The notes: generated from the letters alone by a model not told the origin. A DNA stretch of 64,000 nucleotides from CAWEYO01 sp963813315 (GCA_963813315.1 CAWEYO010000016.1:136392-200391); one strand, 5' to 3'. Counted from the first letter of the stretch, positions 17,440-27,358 are shown. A program made the numbers and translations.

Positions 17440-17460
17440 TGTAAGGCGTATTGCCTTACA
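17440..17460 (-). terminator. Terminator between the GlxA-type regulator and edd
   Basis: TGTAAGGC-5-GCCTTACA is a perfect 8-bp stem between two converging genes. On the minus strand it is followed by TTTTC, so it best serves edd and may work for both. Confidence 0.7.
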
Positions 17461-17471
17461 TGCAACCGCGC

Positions 17472-19292
17472 TCATCCCCCAAATGCGCTTGCGCCCTGGT
17501 CGGCGCGTCCTGCCAGCTCGCGGAATCCGGCGAAGAGCTCGCGGCCGAAGCCATAGGAATTGGCTGAGAGGTCGATCCGCGGGGCAATTCGCATCCTCAA
17601 CTCTTCCGCACCCACCAGCACCTCCAACGTGCCTGCCTCGGCGTCCAGCCGCACCACGTCGCCATCGCGCACCTTGCCGATGGCGCCGCCCTCCAGGGCC
17701 TCCGGCGTCACATGGATCGCTGCCGGCACCTTGCCGCTGGCGCCCGACATGCGCCCGTCGGTGACGAGCGCCACCCTGTGGCCGCGGTCCTGCAGAACGC
17801 CCAGCACCGTGGTCAGCTTGTGGAGTTCCGGCATGCCGTTGGCTTTCGGTCCCTGAAAGCGCACGATCGCAACGAAGTCGCGGTCAAGCTGACCTGCCTT
17901 GAAGGCGTCGTTCAATGCATGTTGGCTGTCGAACACAAGGGCCGGCGCCTCGATGAGCCGACGGTCGGGTTTCACGGCGGAGGTCTTGATGATGGCGTGG
18001 CCAAGATTGCCCGCAAGCACCTTCAGCCCGCCGGTCGGCTGGAAGGCATTGGCGGCGTAAGAAAGCACTTTTTCGTCGCCGCTTCTTTGCGGCGCGGGCT
18101 CACGGGCGACGGTCCCGTCGGCCGCCAACCTCGCCTCGATCGTGTAGGGACGCAGCCCAGTGCCCCAAACGGTACGCACATCCTCGTGCAGCAGTCCGGC
18201 ATCGAGCAGTTCGCGGATGAGGAAGCCCATCCCTCCGGCCGCGTGGAAATGGTTCACGTCCGCCAGACCGTTCGGATAGACGCGCGCCAGCAGGGGCACC
18301 GCTTCCGACAGGTCGGAGATGTCCTGCCAGGTGAGGCTGATGCCGGCGGCTGCGGCCATCGCGATCAGATGGATCGTGTGGTTTGTCGAACCGCCGGTAG
18401 CATGGAGGCCAACCACCGCATTGACGACCGATCGTTCGTCGATCATGCGGCCGGCAGGAGTGTATTCATTGCCGAGCGCCGTAATTGCGAGTGCGCGCTT
18501 CGCCGCCTCCCGTGTGAGCGCGTCGCGCAGCGGCGTGCCCGGATTGACGAATGAAGCTCCCGGCGTGTGGAGACCCATGATCTCCATCATCATCTGGTTC
18601 GAGTTGGCTGTACCGTAGAATGTGCAGGTTCCAGGCCCGTGATAGGATTTCGCTTCTGCCTCCAGCAGATGCTCCCGCCCGACCTTGCCCTCGGCATATA
18701 GTTGCCGGATTCGGGCCTTTTCGTCGTTGGGCAAGCCGGAAGTCATCGGCCCGCCGGGAATGAACACCGCAGGCAGATGACCGAAGGTCAGTGCACCGAT
18801 GACGAGTCCCGGCACGATCTTGTCGCAGATGCCGAGATAGACCGCCGCGTCGAACATGTTGTGGGAAAGACCGACCGCCGTCGCCATGGCGATTACGTCG
18901 CGCGAAAAGAGCGAGAGTTCCATGCCCGGCTGCCCCTGGGTGACGCCGTCGCACATCGCCGGTACCCCAGACGCCACCTGCGCAATGCCGCCGGCCTCCC
19001 GCGCCGCGGCCTTGATGAGTTGCGGAAACGTCTCGTAGGGCTGATGGGCCGACAGCATGTCGTTGTAGGAGGTGATGATGCCGAGATTCGGAACACGATC
19101 GCCGGCAAGGATTGCCTTTTCGGATGGAGTGCAGGCTGCGAAGCCATGGGCGAGGTTGCCGCAGGAAAGCACCGCCCGGTTGGCGGTCTGGCCAGCGGCA
19201 TCGTCGATCCGCGCGAGATAGATTTCGCGGCGCGGCCTGGAGCGCTCGCGAATGCGGCGGGTGACGGCTTCGATGTCGTTTCGGACGGTCAT
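17472..19292 (-). CDS. edd: Phosphogluconate dehydratase
   Basis: Edd dehydrates 6-phosphogluconate to KDPG in the Entner-Doudoroff pathway and carries an Fe-S cluster. The 606-residue protein shows AVLSCGNLAHGFAAC, VPAMCDGVTQGQPGMELS, GTCTFYGTANSNQMM and TDGRMSGASGKVPAAIH, all typical of the IlvD/Edd family. The start is ATG 19292 (MTVRNDIEAVTRR). The frame is open further upstream but has no initiation signal. It is the last gene of zwf-pgl-edd. Confidence 0.95.
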   Translation of the reverse strand: MTVRNDIEAVTRRIRERSRPRREIYLARIDDAAGQTANRAVLSCGNLAHGFAACTPSEKAILAGDRVPNLGIITSYNDMLSAHQPYETFPQLIKAAAREAGGIAQVASGVPAMCDGVTQGQPGMELSLFSRDVIAMATAVGLSHNMFDAAVYLGICDKIVPGLVIGALTFGHLPAVFIPGGPMTSGLPNDEKARIRQLYAEGKVGREHLLEAEAKSYHGPGTCTFYGTANSNQMMMEIMGLHTPGASFVNPGTPLRDALTREAAKRALAITALGNEYTPAGRMIDERSVVNAVVGLHATGGSTNHTIHLIAMAAAAGISLTWQDISDLSEAVPLLARVYPNGLADVNHFHAAGGMGFLIRELLDAGLLHEDVRTVWGTGLRPYTIEARLAADGTVAREPAPQRSGDEKVLSYAANAFQPTGGLKVLAGNLGHAIIKTSAVKPDRRLIEAPALVFDSQHALNDAFKAGQLDRDFVAIVRFQGPKANGMPELHKLTTVLGVLQDRGHRVALVTDGRMSGASGKVPAAIHVTPEALEGGAIGKVRDGDVVRLDAEAGTLEVLVGAEELRMRIAPRIDLSANSYGFGRELFAGFRELAGRADQGASAFGG

Positions 19293-19350
19293 AGCGGTTC
19301 CTTTCAGAATATCCGGCAGGAATCGGATTCGAGCGGCTTCGGCGGTGTCT

Positions 19351-20058
19351 TTACGGCGCCCAGAAGACCTCAACCGGTGTCCGGGCATGTTCGAGAAGGG
19401 CGCGGACCGGCATTCTGCTGCCGGGTTCCAGCGCGGATTCAAACACGCGGCGTTTTTCACTTCCCTGGATGTGCAATGCGACAATTCCGGCGCCAGCCAG
19501 TTTCGCAAGCGGGAGGGTCAGCCTCGGCTCGCCGGCGCTTGGCGAATTGACCGGCGCGACTGCGCATTCTGTCGCAGGATCGAGCAGAACGTCCAGTTCC
19601 CTGGCGTCAGGAAAGAACGAGGCCGTGTGGCCATCGAGCCCCATGCCGAGCACCGCCACATCAAGGGGCCAAGGCAATGCTCGCAGCTCTTTGTCGGCTT
19701 GGTCGGCTGCTTCCTCGATCGTGTCCGCCGGCCGGTAAAGTCGGGCAAAACTCGCCGCCTCGGCCCGGTTCCGCATGAGGTTCTCCATTACCAGCCTGGC
19801 GTTCGAGCGCGGTGAAGACATCGGCACGAAGCGCTCATCGACGAGCACCACCGTTACATCGTTCCAGGAAAGCTCCTCATTCGACAGGGTACGGAAGAAG
19901 AGGCCGGGCGTCGTACCGCCCGAAACCGCGACCAGCGCTTCGCCTCGATGAGCGATCGCGCTTCGAAGGCCGTCCGCGGCCACACGCGCCAACGCGCTTG
20001 CAAGATCGCCGGGCGAGGCGAATTCGTTCCATGCGAATTTCGGTGGATCGGCCAGCAT
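19351..20058 (-). CDS. pgl: 6-phosphogluconolactonase
   Basis: Pgl hydrolyses 6-phosphogluconolactone to 6-phosphogluconate. The 235-residue protein has the family blocks LVAVSGGTTPGLFF, VVLVDERFVP and VLGMGLDGHTASFFPDA. Its start overlaps the zwf stop by one base, indicating translational coupling, and edd follows after about 60 bases. Confidence 0.95.
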   Translation of the reverse strand: MLADPPKFAWNEFASPGDLASALARVAADGLRSAIAHRGEALVAVSGGTTPGLFFRTLSNEELSWNDVTVVLVDERFVPMSSPRSNARLVMENLMRNRAEAASFARLYRPADTIEEAADQADKELRALPWPLDVAVLGMGLDGHTASFFPDARELDVLLDPATECAVAPVNSPSAGEPRLTLPLAKLAGAGIVALHIQGSEKRRVFESALEPGSRMPVRALLEHARTPVEVFWAP

Positions 20059-21530
20059 CAGGTGCTCTCGTGCCAGGTGCGACCATCACGCTCTATCAGG
20101 GCTATGGAAGCGGACGGACCCCACGTCCCGGCGGTATAGCCCTGTACTTCCTGGCTGTTGTCCTGCCATGCCGCCTGAATCGTGTCGATCCATTTCCAGG
20201 CCGCCTCGACTTCATCGCGACGCATGAACAGCGTCTGGTTGCCGCGCACGACATCCATGATCAGCCGCTCATAGGCGTCCGGATTGCGCGCGTCGAACGT
20301 TCCCGCGAAGCTCATGTCGAGCGGCACGTGCTTCAGCCTCATGCCGCCCGGGCCCGGATCCTTGATCATGATCCATTGCTTCACGCCTTCGTCAGGCTGC
20401 AGCCGGATGACCAACTGGTTGGCGATGATGTTGCCCGCGCCCTCGCCGAAGATGTTGTGCGGTATCTGCTTGAATTCGATGACGATTTCGGAGGCGCGGG
20501 TTGCCAGCCGCTTGCCTGTCCGCAGATAGAACGGCACGCCCGCCCAACGCCAGTTTGCGATCTCGGCCTTGATGGCGACAAAGGTTTCCGTCCTGCTCTG
20601 GCGGTTCTCCAGTTCCTCGATATAGCCATTGACCGGACCGCTGGCCGACGCACCCGCGCGGTATTGGCCGCGCACGGTGATCTTCGGCGCCTCGTTGCCG
20701 TTGATGCGCCTCAGCGAGCGCAGCACTTTCAGCTTTTCGTCACGCACCGCGTCGGCATCCATGGAGGAGGGGGCTTCCATCGCCACAAGACAGAGAAGCT
20801 GCAACATGTGGTTCTGCACCATGTCGCGCAGCGCGCCCGCCTTGTCGTAGTACCCGGCGCGGCCTTCAAGGCCGACCGTCTCGGCGACCGTAATCTGCAC
20901 GTGGTCGATATGCGCCGAGTTCCAGAGCGGCTCATAGAGCCCATTGGCAAAGCGCAGCGCCATCAGGTTCTGGACCGTTTCCTTGCCGAGATAGTGGTCG
21001 ATGCGGAAAATCTGCTGCTCGCTGAACACTTTACCGATCGCGTCGTTCAGCGCGCGGGCCGAAGCGTGATCGCGCCCGATCGGTTTTTCCACGACGATGC
21101 GCGCCTCGGCGTTGACGAGGCCGTGCTTCTGGATATTGGCGGCGATGTCTCCGAACAGCTCCGGCGTCACAGCAAGGTAGAAGGCGCGGATGCGCTCGCT
21201 TTCGCCGATCGCATTCTTCAGGTCCTCGAAACCTTCTCCGGTCTTGGCATCGATTGCGACATAGGTCAGTCGCGCGACGAACCTGTCGAGTTCCGCCTCT
21301 TCGATCTCGTCGGGCTTCACATGGTCAATGAGCGCGGCTCGCGCATAGGCGCGGTACTCATCGTCGCTCATCCTCGAACGGGAAGCGCCGATGATCCGGG
21401 TCGGCTCCGAGAACTGGCCCGCCTGCTGGCGATGATAGAGCGCAGGAAGGAGTTTTCGCTCGGCGAGGTCTCCCGTGCCTCCAAAAATGACGAAATCGAA
21501 TGGTTCGACCGGAATGATCTGGCTGGTCAT
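20058..21530 (-). CDS. zwf: Glucose-6-phosphate 1-dehydrogenase
   Basis: Zwf oxidises glucose 6-phosphate to the lactone with NAD(P)+. The 490-residue protein has the N-terminal FGGTGDLAERKLLPALY nucleotide site and the active-site block RIDHYLGKETVQNLMALRFA. It heads the operon zwf-pgl-edd, the common rhizobial arrangement feeding the Entner-Doudoroff route. A large stem-loop lies just upstream (21563-21720). Confidence 0.96.
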   Translation of the reverse strand: MTSQIIPVEPFDFVIFGGTGDLAERKLLPALYHRQQAGQFSEPTRIIGASRSRMSDDEYRAYARAALIDHVKPDEIEEAELDRFVARLTYVAIDAKTGEGFEDLKNAIGESERIRAFYLAVTPELFGDIAANIQKHGLVNAEARIVVEKPIGRDHASARALNDAIGKVFSEQQIFRIDHYLGKETVQNLMALRFANGLYEPLWNSAHIDHVQITVAETVGLEGRAGYYDKAGALRDMVQNHMLQLLCLVAMEAPSSMDADAVRDEKLKVLRSLRRINGNEAPKITVRGQYRAGASASGPVNGYIEELENRQSRTETFVAIKAEIANWRWAGVPFYLRTGKRLATRASEIVIEFKQIPHNIFGEGAGNIIANQLVIRLQPDEGVKQWIMIKDPGPGGMRLKHVPLDMSFAGTFDARNPDAYERLIMDVVRGNQTLFMRRDEVEAAWKWIDTIQAAWQDNSQEVQGYTAGTWGPSASIALIERDGRTWHEST

Positions 21531-21562
21531 CGTTGTTCTCTTGAAGTCCGTGCTTCGGTCAG

Positions 21563-21720
21563 AGGAAGATGAGGTCAGGTTTGGTCATTCTGCCGGTTAA
21601 TTTGCGCCAAATCCATCGGGCCTCCGGCTCGGCCGTACCACCGGTACGACCGTCGCCGAACCTCTCGGCCTTGTCGCAAATTTCCTCCAGCAGAGTGACC
21701 AAACCTGACCTCATCTTCCT
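21563..21720. repeat. Long inverted repeat with perfect 25-bp arms
   Basis: AGGAAGATGAGGTCAGGTTT(GGTCA) at 21563-21587 is perfectly complementary to 21696-21720. The enclosed 108 bases carry a second partial pairing (CTGCCGGTTAATTTGCG against CGCAAATTTCCTCCAGCAG) and a GTAC dyad. It lies between the divergent zwf and aldehyde dehydrogenase genes. It could be a palindromic mobile element or a structured leader of zwf. Confidence 0.85.
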
Positions 21721-21886
21721 CAAGCCTATAATCTAATCGATTTAAAATTGCCAGTGCCATGCTGTCACATCCGTTGGCGCGGTGGTGAGCCTTGACACCG
21801 GCATGAACGGCGCGATTGTTCTGCCGCTGAGCCTTCCGCGTTTGCAGCATAGGATCGTTGCCGGGTTACACCAAGGAGACAAAGCA

Positions 21887-23362
21887 ATGGGGACGCATCT
21901 TTCGCGCACCGTCGCCGAAGGGCTGGCGTTCATGCAGCTCATTGATGGAAAGCCCGTCGATTCCGTGTCGGGGCTTCGGATCGATGTGGTGTCTCCTTCC
22001 GACGGCAAGGTCTTCGCATCAATTCCGGCATCTGGCGAGACAGATGTCGATCGCGCTGTAAAAGCTGCACGGCGCGCCTTCGATGGTGGCCCGTGGGGCA
22101 GGATGCCCGCGGTCGAACGTGGGCGCTGCCTGACGCGGCTCTTCCATCTTGTGGAGGAGAACGGCGCCGAACTAGCCGCACTCGAATCGCGCGACACCGG
22201 CAAGCCGGTACGGCAGGGCAAGGCCGACGTCGCCGCCGCCGCGCGCTACTTCGAATTCTACGGCGGCGCGGGCGACAAGATCCATGGCGACACGATCCCC
22301 TTCCTCGCTGGTTACACCGCCCTGACCTTACGCGAGCCGCATGGGGTGGTTGGTGCCATCATTCCCTGGAACTATCCGTTGCAGATTCTGTCCCGCGTCG
22401 CCGGGGCCGCACTTGCAATGGGCAATACGCTGGTGGTGAAACCGGCGGAAGACGCATCGCTGACCGCGATCCGCATGGCGGAACTCGCGCTCGAAGCGGG
22501 AATTCCAAGAGGCGTGTTCAATGTCATCACTGGCTACGGCCGCGAAGCGGGCGCCGCGCTCTCGGCGCACCCGCTGGTCGACTTCGTCACCTTTACAGGC
22601 TCGCCCATGATCGGCACCGCCATTCAGCAGGCGGCCGCGATCAACAATCGCGGCGTCACCATGGAACTGGGCGGCAAGTCGCCGCAAATCGTCTTTGCGG
22701 ATGCCGATGCAGAGGCCGTGCTGCCCGTGCTCGTGAACGCCGTCATCCAGAACGGCGGCCAGACCTGCTCGGCCGGCAGCCGCGTCCTGATCGAGCGGTC
22801 CATCTACGAGGAAGTGGCCGCCGGGCTTGCAAAGCGCTTTTCGAAACTCCTCGCCGGTCCGCATGACGCCGACCTCGATCTTGGGGCGTTGATCAACCCG
22901 AGGCAGAAGGAACGCGTTGCGGCGATGGTCGCGGCTGCGCGGGAAGCGGGGTTTCCCGTCCTGGCCGAGGGCGCCGTCCATCCCGCCGCTCCGGCCGGCG
23001 GCTACTATCACGCGCCGGTCCTGTTCGGGTTGGTCGATCCCGAAGCCGCGATCGCGCAGGAAGAGGTTTTCGGACCGGTCCTCACTTTATTCCCCTTTGA
23101 CGACGAGGAATCGGCGATCCGACTGGCCAACGGCACGAATTTCGGGCTCGTGGCCGGCATTTGGACGAAGGACGGTGGACGCCAGCACCGGGTTGCGAAA
23201 CGTGTGCGGGCCGGGCAGGTTTATGTCAACAGCTATGGTGCCGGTGGCGGTGTCGAACTGCCGTTCGGCGGCTTCAAGAAATCCGGTCATGGCAGGGAGA
23301 AGGGTTTCGAAGCCCTCTACGACATGTCGGCCACCAAGACCATTGTCTTCAATCACGGGTAG
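21887..23362 (+). CDS. Aldehyde dehydrogenase family protein
   Basis: The 491-residue NAD(P)-dependent enzyme oxidises an aldehyde to the acid. It shows IIPWNYPLQ, FTGSPMIGTAI, MELGGKSPQIVFADAD (catalytic Glu) and NGGQTCSAGSR (catalytic Cys). ATG 21887 follows AAGGAGACAAAGCA; an earlier in-frame GTG at 21782 lacks a site. It is followed after 12 bases by an SDR gene, so the pair may handle consecutive steps of one alcohol/aldehyde pathway. The substrate is unknown. Confidence 0.9.
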   Translation: MGTHLSRTVAEGLAFMQLIDGKPVDSVSGLRIDVVSPSDGKVFASIPASGETDVDRAVKAARRAFDGGPWGRMPAVERGRCLTRLFHLVEENGAELAALESRDTGKPVRQGKADVAAAARYFEFYGGAGDKIHGDTIPFLAGYTALTLREPHGVVGAIIPWNYPLQILSRVAGAALAMGNTLVVKPAEDASLTAIRMAELALEAGIPRGVFNVITGYGREAGAALSAHPLVDFVTFTGSPMIGTAIQQAAAINNRGVTMELGGKSPQIVFADADAEAVLPVLVNAVIQNGGQTCSAGSRVLIERSIYEEVAAGLAKRFSKLLAGPHDADLDLGALINPRQKERVAAMVAAAREAGFPVLAEGAVHPAAPAGGYYHAPVLFGLVDPEAAIAQEEVFGPVLTLFPFDDEESAIRLANGTNFGLVAGIWTKDGGRQHRVAKRVRAGQVYVNSYGAGGGVELPFGGFKKSGHGREKGFEALYDMSATKTIVFNHG

Positions 23363-23374
23363 GGCAGGCAAGGC

Positions 23375-24124
23375 ATGGCGCGTTTGAAGGACAAGGTAGC
23401 GATCATCACCGGCGCGGCGTCAGGTTTCGGCGAGGCTATGGCCAAGCGCTTCGCGGAAGATGGCGCGAAGGTCGTCGTTGCCGATTTGAACGCCAAGGGG
23501 GCGGAGCGCGTGGCCGGCGAGATCGGCAAGGCGGCGATCTGGGTGCAGACGGACGTTTCGCAGAGGTCCGAGTTCGACGAGATGGTCGGCGAGACCATGA
23601 CTGTCTTTGGCCGTATCGACATCATGGTCAACAATGCCGGCTACACGCACCGCAACGGGGATATGCTGGCGGTGGACGAGCCAACCTTCGATCTTATCAC
23701 CGCTGTCAATATGAAGGCGATATACCACGCTGCCCTTGCAGTCGTTCCGATTATGGAAAGGCAGGGCGGCGGCGTCATTCTCACCACTGCATCGACCGCG
23801 GGGATCCGGCCACGGCCAGGTCTGACATGGTACAATGCATCCAAGGGATGGGCGATCACGGCGACGAAGTCGATGGCTGTCGAACTGGCGCCGAAGAACA
23901 TACGCGTCAATTGCCTTTGCCCCGTCGCTGGCGAGACCGGCATGCTTGCGCTTTTCATGGGGGAGGACACCCCGGAGAAGCGGGCTCAGTTCCGCGCGTC
24001 GATTCCGCTCGGGCGACTTTCCACTCCGACGGACGTCGCAAACGCAGCATTATGGCTCGTTTCCAGCGAGGCCGAGTTTATCACCGGCGTCGCGCTGGAG
24101 GTCGATGGGGGACGGTGTATTTGA
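23375..24124 (+). CDS. Short-chain dehydrogenase/reductase
   Basis: The 249-residue SDR has the cofactor motif IITGAASGFGEAMAKRF, NNAG in IMVNNAGYTHR, the catalytic Ser in TTASTAG and the YNASK motif (TWYNASKGWAITATK). It ends LEVDGGRCI in the usual way. It is probably cotranscribed with the aldehyde dehydrogenase. The 300 bases after it are AT-richer and mark the end of the core segment. Confidence 0.9.
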   Translation: MARLKDKVAIITGAASGFGEAMAKRFAEDGAKVVVADLNAKGAERVAGEIGKAAIWVQTDVSQRSEFDEMVGETMTVFGRIDIMVNNAGYTHRNGDMLAVDEPTFDLITAVNMKAIYHAALAVVPIMERQGGGVILTTASTAGIRPRPGLTWYNASKGWAITATKSMAVELAPKNIRVNCLCPVAGETGMLALFMGEDTPEKRAQFRASIPLGRLSTPTDVANAALWLVSSEAEFITGVALEVDGGRCI

Positions 24125-24418
24125 GGCCGTAGGAAGCTACGGCACTTCTCATACCAGCGGCTGTTATGTTCGACCGTCTATGCTGCCCTCGCCTGCCGGA
24201 CACAAGAACCCTCTACGAATGATCCCCTCTCTTGCGTTTTCCAAACGCATGCTCTAGCTTTGCAGTCAAAGACTTAGCCACATCAAGGCTTTGATATTGC
24301 TAGAAAAATGTATTTCAATGCATTTTCTCATGTTTCATGATATTGCTTGCGCCGTGGACCCGGATTGGACCCGTTTTGGCCGGGACCGGCTCCGAAAAGC
24401 AAAGGAAAGGCACTCCTA

Positions 24419-25594
24419 TTGACGATCCGAAAGCTCACCGCCCTCGCTCTTGCCACCCTGCCCGAAGGCGATCATCCCGACCCGCACTGCCCCGGCCTCA
24501 TCTTCCGCGTCCAGAAGCGCCGCCGCACTTGGGTGTTCCGCACCAGACGTGCCGGCAAGCGTCTGCGCGACCGCCTGGGTTACTTCCCGCAGATGGGATT
24601 GAAGGAGGCAAGGCTGGCGGCTGGCGAAGCGGCGCTGCGTGCCGAAAGCGGATTGCGGGCCGTGCCGGAGGCGATCGTGCATCCCAGGGCGGCCGGCGAG
24701 ACGCTTGGCGATTTGCTCGACGACTATGAGCGCATGCAAATCCGCGAAAACCACAAGCTGAAGACCTTTCACCGCCGCATGCGCGATCTCAGGCGCGGAC
24801 TCGGGCCGTGTCTGCAGCTCGGCGCCAAGGCTTTTGCCAAAGCCGACCTGCGCGAAGCCCATACCGCAGTCGTCGAGGGCCGTGCGATCGGCCGCAAGCA
24901 TGGCCGCAAGGGCGGCCCGGTTGCCGGCAACCGTTTCCTCGATGTTGCCACACGTTCTTTGACTGGGCGCTGAAGGAGGATCGCGTCGACGCCAATCACG
25001 TTGCGGCGATCCGCATGGCGCCGGAAGAGCCGCGGGACGCACCTTCGACCATGACGAAATCCGCAAGGTGTGGAAGGCATCGCAGGAGATGGGCGCCTAC
25101 GGGCGGCTGGTCCGCTTTCTGCTTGTAACCGCCGCCAGAGAGGGCGAGGCGCTGGAGATGCACGGCGGTGACGTGTTGGACCGGCTGTGGCGCAAGCGGC
25201 AGGTGGTCGGCGCCAACAAGAGCGGCAAACCAAAAAAGACCATCCTGCCGGCAATGGCGCTCGCCGAGGTCGGCGCCGGCGCGCGCGCGATCGCGTGTTC
25301 CCGGGCGGGCGCGGTGGCCAATTCGGTAACCTGTCGACGTGCAAGAAGAGGCTCGATGCGAAGGCCGGCATACCGCACTGGACATTGCACGATCTGCGCA
25401 GAACTGCGTCGAGCGGGATGCAGGAGCTTAAGGTCGAGCCGCACGTCATTCGCTACGGCGTTCTCGATCACACGGCCAAGGGGCTGGACGCGGTTTACCT
25501 GCTTGGCGATCTTACCGCGCCGGCAGGCGAGGCGCTGCAAAGGTGGGCCACCGAGCTGGAGCGCATCGTCGGTGCCGAGCAGGCGGTTTCATGA
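24419..25594 (+). pseudogene. Tyrosine site-specific integrase, several frameshifts
   Basis: The N-terminal part fits the phage/island integrase arm-binding domain (IRKLTALALATLPEGDHPDP, then FRVQKRRRTWVFR and GYFPQMGLKEAR). Coding then moves through three more frame positions: FFDWALKEDRVDANHV, then LVTAAREGEALEMHGGDV with the first catalytic Arg, then TLHDLRRTASSGMQ and VLDHTAKGLDAVY with the His/Arg and Tyr. All catalytic residues can be found but not in one frame. It begins at TTG 24419 or 24347. It marks the left border of accessory DNA. Confidence 0.85.
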
Positions 25595-26030
25595 GCGACG
25601 AACGACCACCGTTGCAGGATCGGCATTTCGAACAACTTTGCCAATTCGTGCTGGAGTACGGAATACCGTTTCCGGAAATGTATCACAAGCAAATCGCCCA
25701 GCGCTTGTTGGAACTCATACCGCCCGTCCGAGACCGAGGGGCCGTCCTGAAAGCCACACGGCAGAGGCTGGATGGGATGTCGAATGGCTTATCGAAAACG
25801 GTGTTGCGCAAGCCGAAGCGCGCAAACTGATCGCCGAGCACCATCGCCTTTCGCTGCCGACGGTGCAGCGGGCGCACCAGAGACATTTGCAAGTGAAAAA
25901 GCAGGAAGACATCACTTCGGAGATCCAGCACCATGGCCTCTCGCTACAAGCGGTGCAGCGGATATACCAGAGACATTTGCAAGTGATGAAACGCAAAGTG
26001 AAGAAACGGAAGATATCACGTCGGAGATAG
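25591..26030 (+). pseudogene. Small island protein with duplicated C-terminal module, frameshifted
   Basis: ATG 25591 overlaps the integrase stop (ATGA). The first frame reads MSDERPPLQDRHFEQLCQFV and stops at 25830. From about 25770 the alternative frame is the better protein (GWDVEWLIENGVAQAEARKL). It ends with two similar modules, HHRLSLPTVQRAHQRHLQV and HHGLSLQAVQRIYQRHLQV, and a Lys/Arg-rich tail. The modules look like small helix-turn-helix units. I do not recognise the family. Confidence 0.5.
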
Positions 26031-26119
26031 TGCGGCACAAATAGGGACCATTTGTACCGCCTTATGCCCCATATTTTGTGGTCTTATATATGGATCCGCA
26101 CCAATTCTAGGGCGCGGAT

Positions 26120-26929
26120 ATGGCGAAGCTGCTTTCCGAGACGGCTCACGCGCCTGAGCGCGACGACGCCTTCTGTTATTGGACTTTCAAGGATCTGCAG
26201 GCCCGCCGCATCGTAGCGAGCCGCACCGACCTGCACAGAAAGCAGCGGTTTTTTGGCTTTCCGCGCCCCGTGATCCTCACCGGCGGCAGGGGAGCCAATG
26301 CGATTTACAAGGTTGGTGAGGTCAAGTCGTGGCTGATTGAGCGGGAAAGCCTGGCCACTCGAAACACTGCCCCTGAAATGAAAGCTGGCAGCCGCCCTCG
26401 CGGCAGGCCGCGCAAGGATTCGGAAAACAAGAAGCCGTCACGTTTAGCGGATGCAACGACCTCGGAGACTGCCCGCAAGGCAACCCTGGTCATTGCCCGT
26501 CTGGACCGTCTTGGCCGCAATGTTCACTTCATCAGCGGCTTGATGCAGAGCGGGGTGCCGTTCCTGGTCTGCGACCGCCCCAACGCAAAGCCGTTCGAAC
26601 TGCACATCTATGCCGCGCTGGCCGAAGAGGAAACCCGTGCGATTTCCGCCCGCACGAAGGCTGCGCTGCAGGCCGCAAAAGCCAGAGGCGTCCGGCTTGG
26701 CAACCCGACCAACCGCGACGAGGCGGCACGTATGGGCTCAGCGGCGAACCGGGAGCGGGCGCGGCAATGGGCGGACAACATCAAGCCGGTGATCGCCCAG
26801 ATCCAGGCTGCGGGCATCACGACGCTGGAAGGGATTGCCAGGGAACTGAACGCCCGTAACGTCAAGACCTCTCGCGGCGGCGAATGGCATAAGATGACTG
26901 TCGCGCGGGTGCTGAAGGCGAAGGCGTGA
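26120..26929 (+). CDS. Chimeric AlpA/excisionase-like and serine-recombinase protein lacking the catalytic Ser
   Basis: Residues 1-75 resemble AlpA-type excisionases (FCYWTFKDLQARRIVASRTD, FGFPRPVILTGGRG, YKVGEVKSWLIERES). From about residue 117 the sequence is the second half of a serine recombinase catalytic domain plus the DNA-binding tail (TLVIARLDRLGRNVHFISGL, EEETRAISARTKAALQAAKA, LNARNVKTSRGGEWHKMTVA). The ~90 residues that should carry the nucleophilic Ser are absent. It reads as one open frame. It may be a deletion fusion, or a protein that binds recombination sites without cutting. Confidence 0.7.
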   Translation: MAKLLSETAHAPERDDAFCYWTFKDLQARRIVASRTDLHRKQRFFGFPRPVILTGGRGANAIYKVGEVKSWLIERESLATRNTAPEMKAGSRPRGRPRKDSENKKPSRLADATTSETARKATLVIARLDRLGRNVHFISGLMQSGVPFLVCDRPNAKPFELHIYAALAEEETRAISARTKAALQAAKARGVRLGNPTNRDEAARMGSAANRERARQWADNIKPVIAQIQAAGITTLEGIARELNARNVKTSRGGEWHKMTVARVLKAKA

Positions 26930-27136
26930 GGCCCTTGGCCGCCGAGCACCCACCACCACCCGGCCCCGGTTTCCCGGCGGCGGGGGCCAGGTCGAAAAAG
27001 GGGGCCCACTATCGCGTCGAACTCTTCGAAGAAGAGTGGCTGGCCCAAACGCTACTTGGGCGGACGTTCAGCAAAGCGCGGGTCGGAAGGTTGCGATGTC
27101 CTTCTATGTCATGTTCCGGCTGATGAACTAAGATGA

Positions 27137-27358
27137 CTACTGGAGTTTTGCCCTTCGTGCGCGGGCGGAAGGATCCATCCATAGCGCAGCCTTGAGTTCC
27201 TCGGCTGTCCTTAAGCCGTTCTGAAACAACATCACAATTAGAGACGCAATCGCTTCCTTGCTGGGGTCGTCGGTGATGCCACATACAAAGCAGTAGTCGT
27301 CGAAGGTTTTGGCCAGAATGGTCAACTGTTCGGGGTCTATGATGCTGGGAAAGTCCAC
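27137..27358 (-). CDS. Conserved small hypothetical protein
   Basis: The 73-residue product starts MDFPSIIDPEQLTILAK and contains ITDDPSKEAIASLIVMLFQN and GLRTAEELKAALWMD. I recall similar short acidic proteins in rhizobia without known function. It has no signal peptide or motif. It stands alone between recombinase remnants. Confidence 0.6.
   Translation of the reverse strand: MDFPSIIDPEQLTILAKTFDDYCFVCGITDDPSKEAIASLIVMLFQNGLRTAEELKAALWMDPSARARRAKLQ

Noticed and set aside
19812..21572. Long plus-strand frame opposite zwf
   Set aside because: Shadow of zwf and pgl, which are secure assignments on the other strand.
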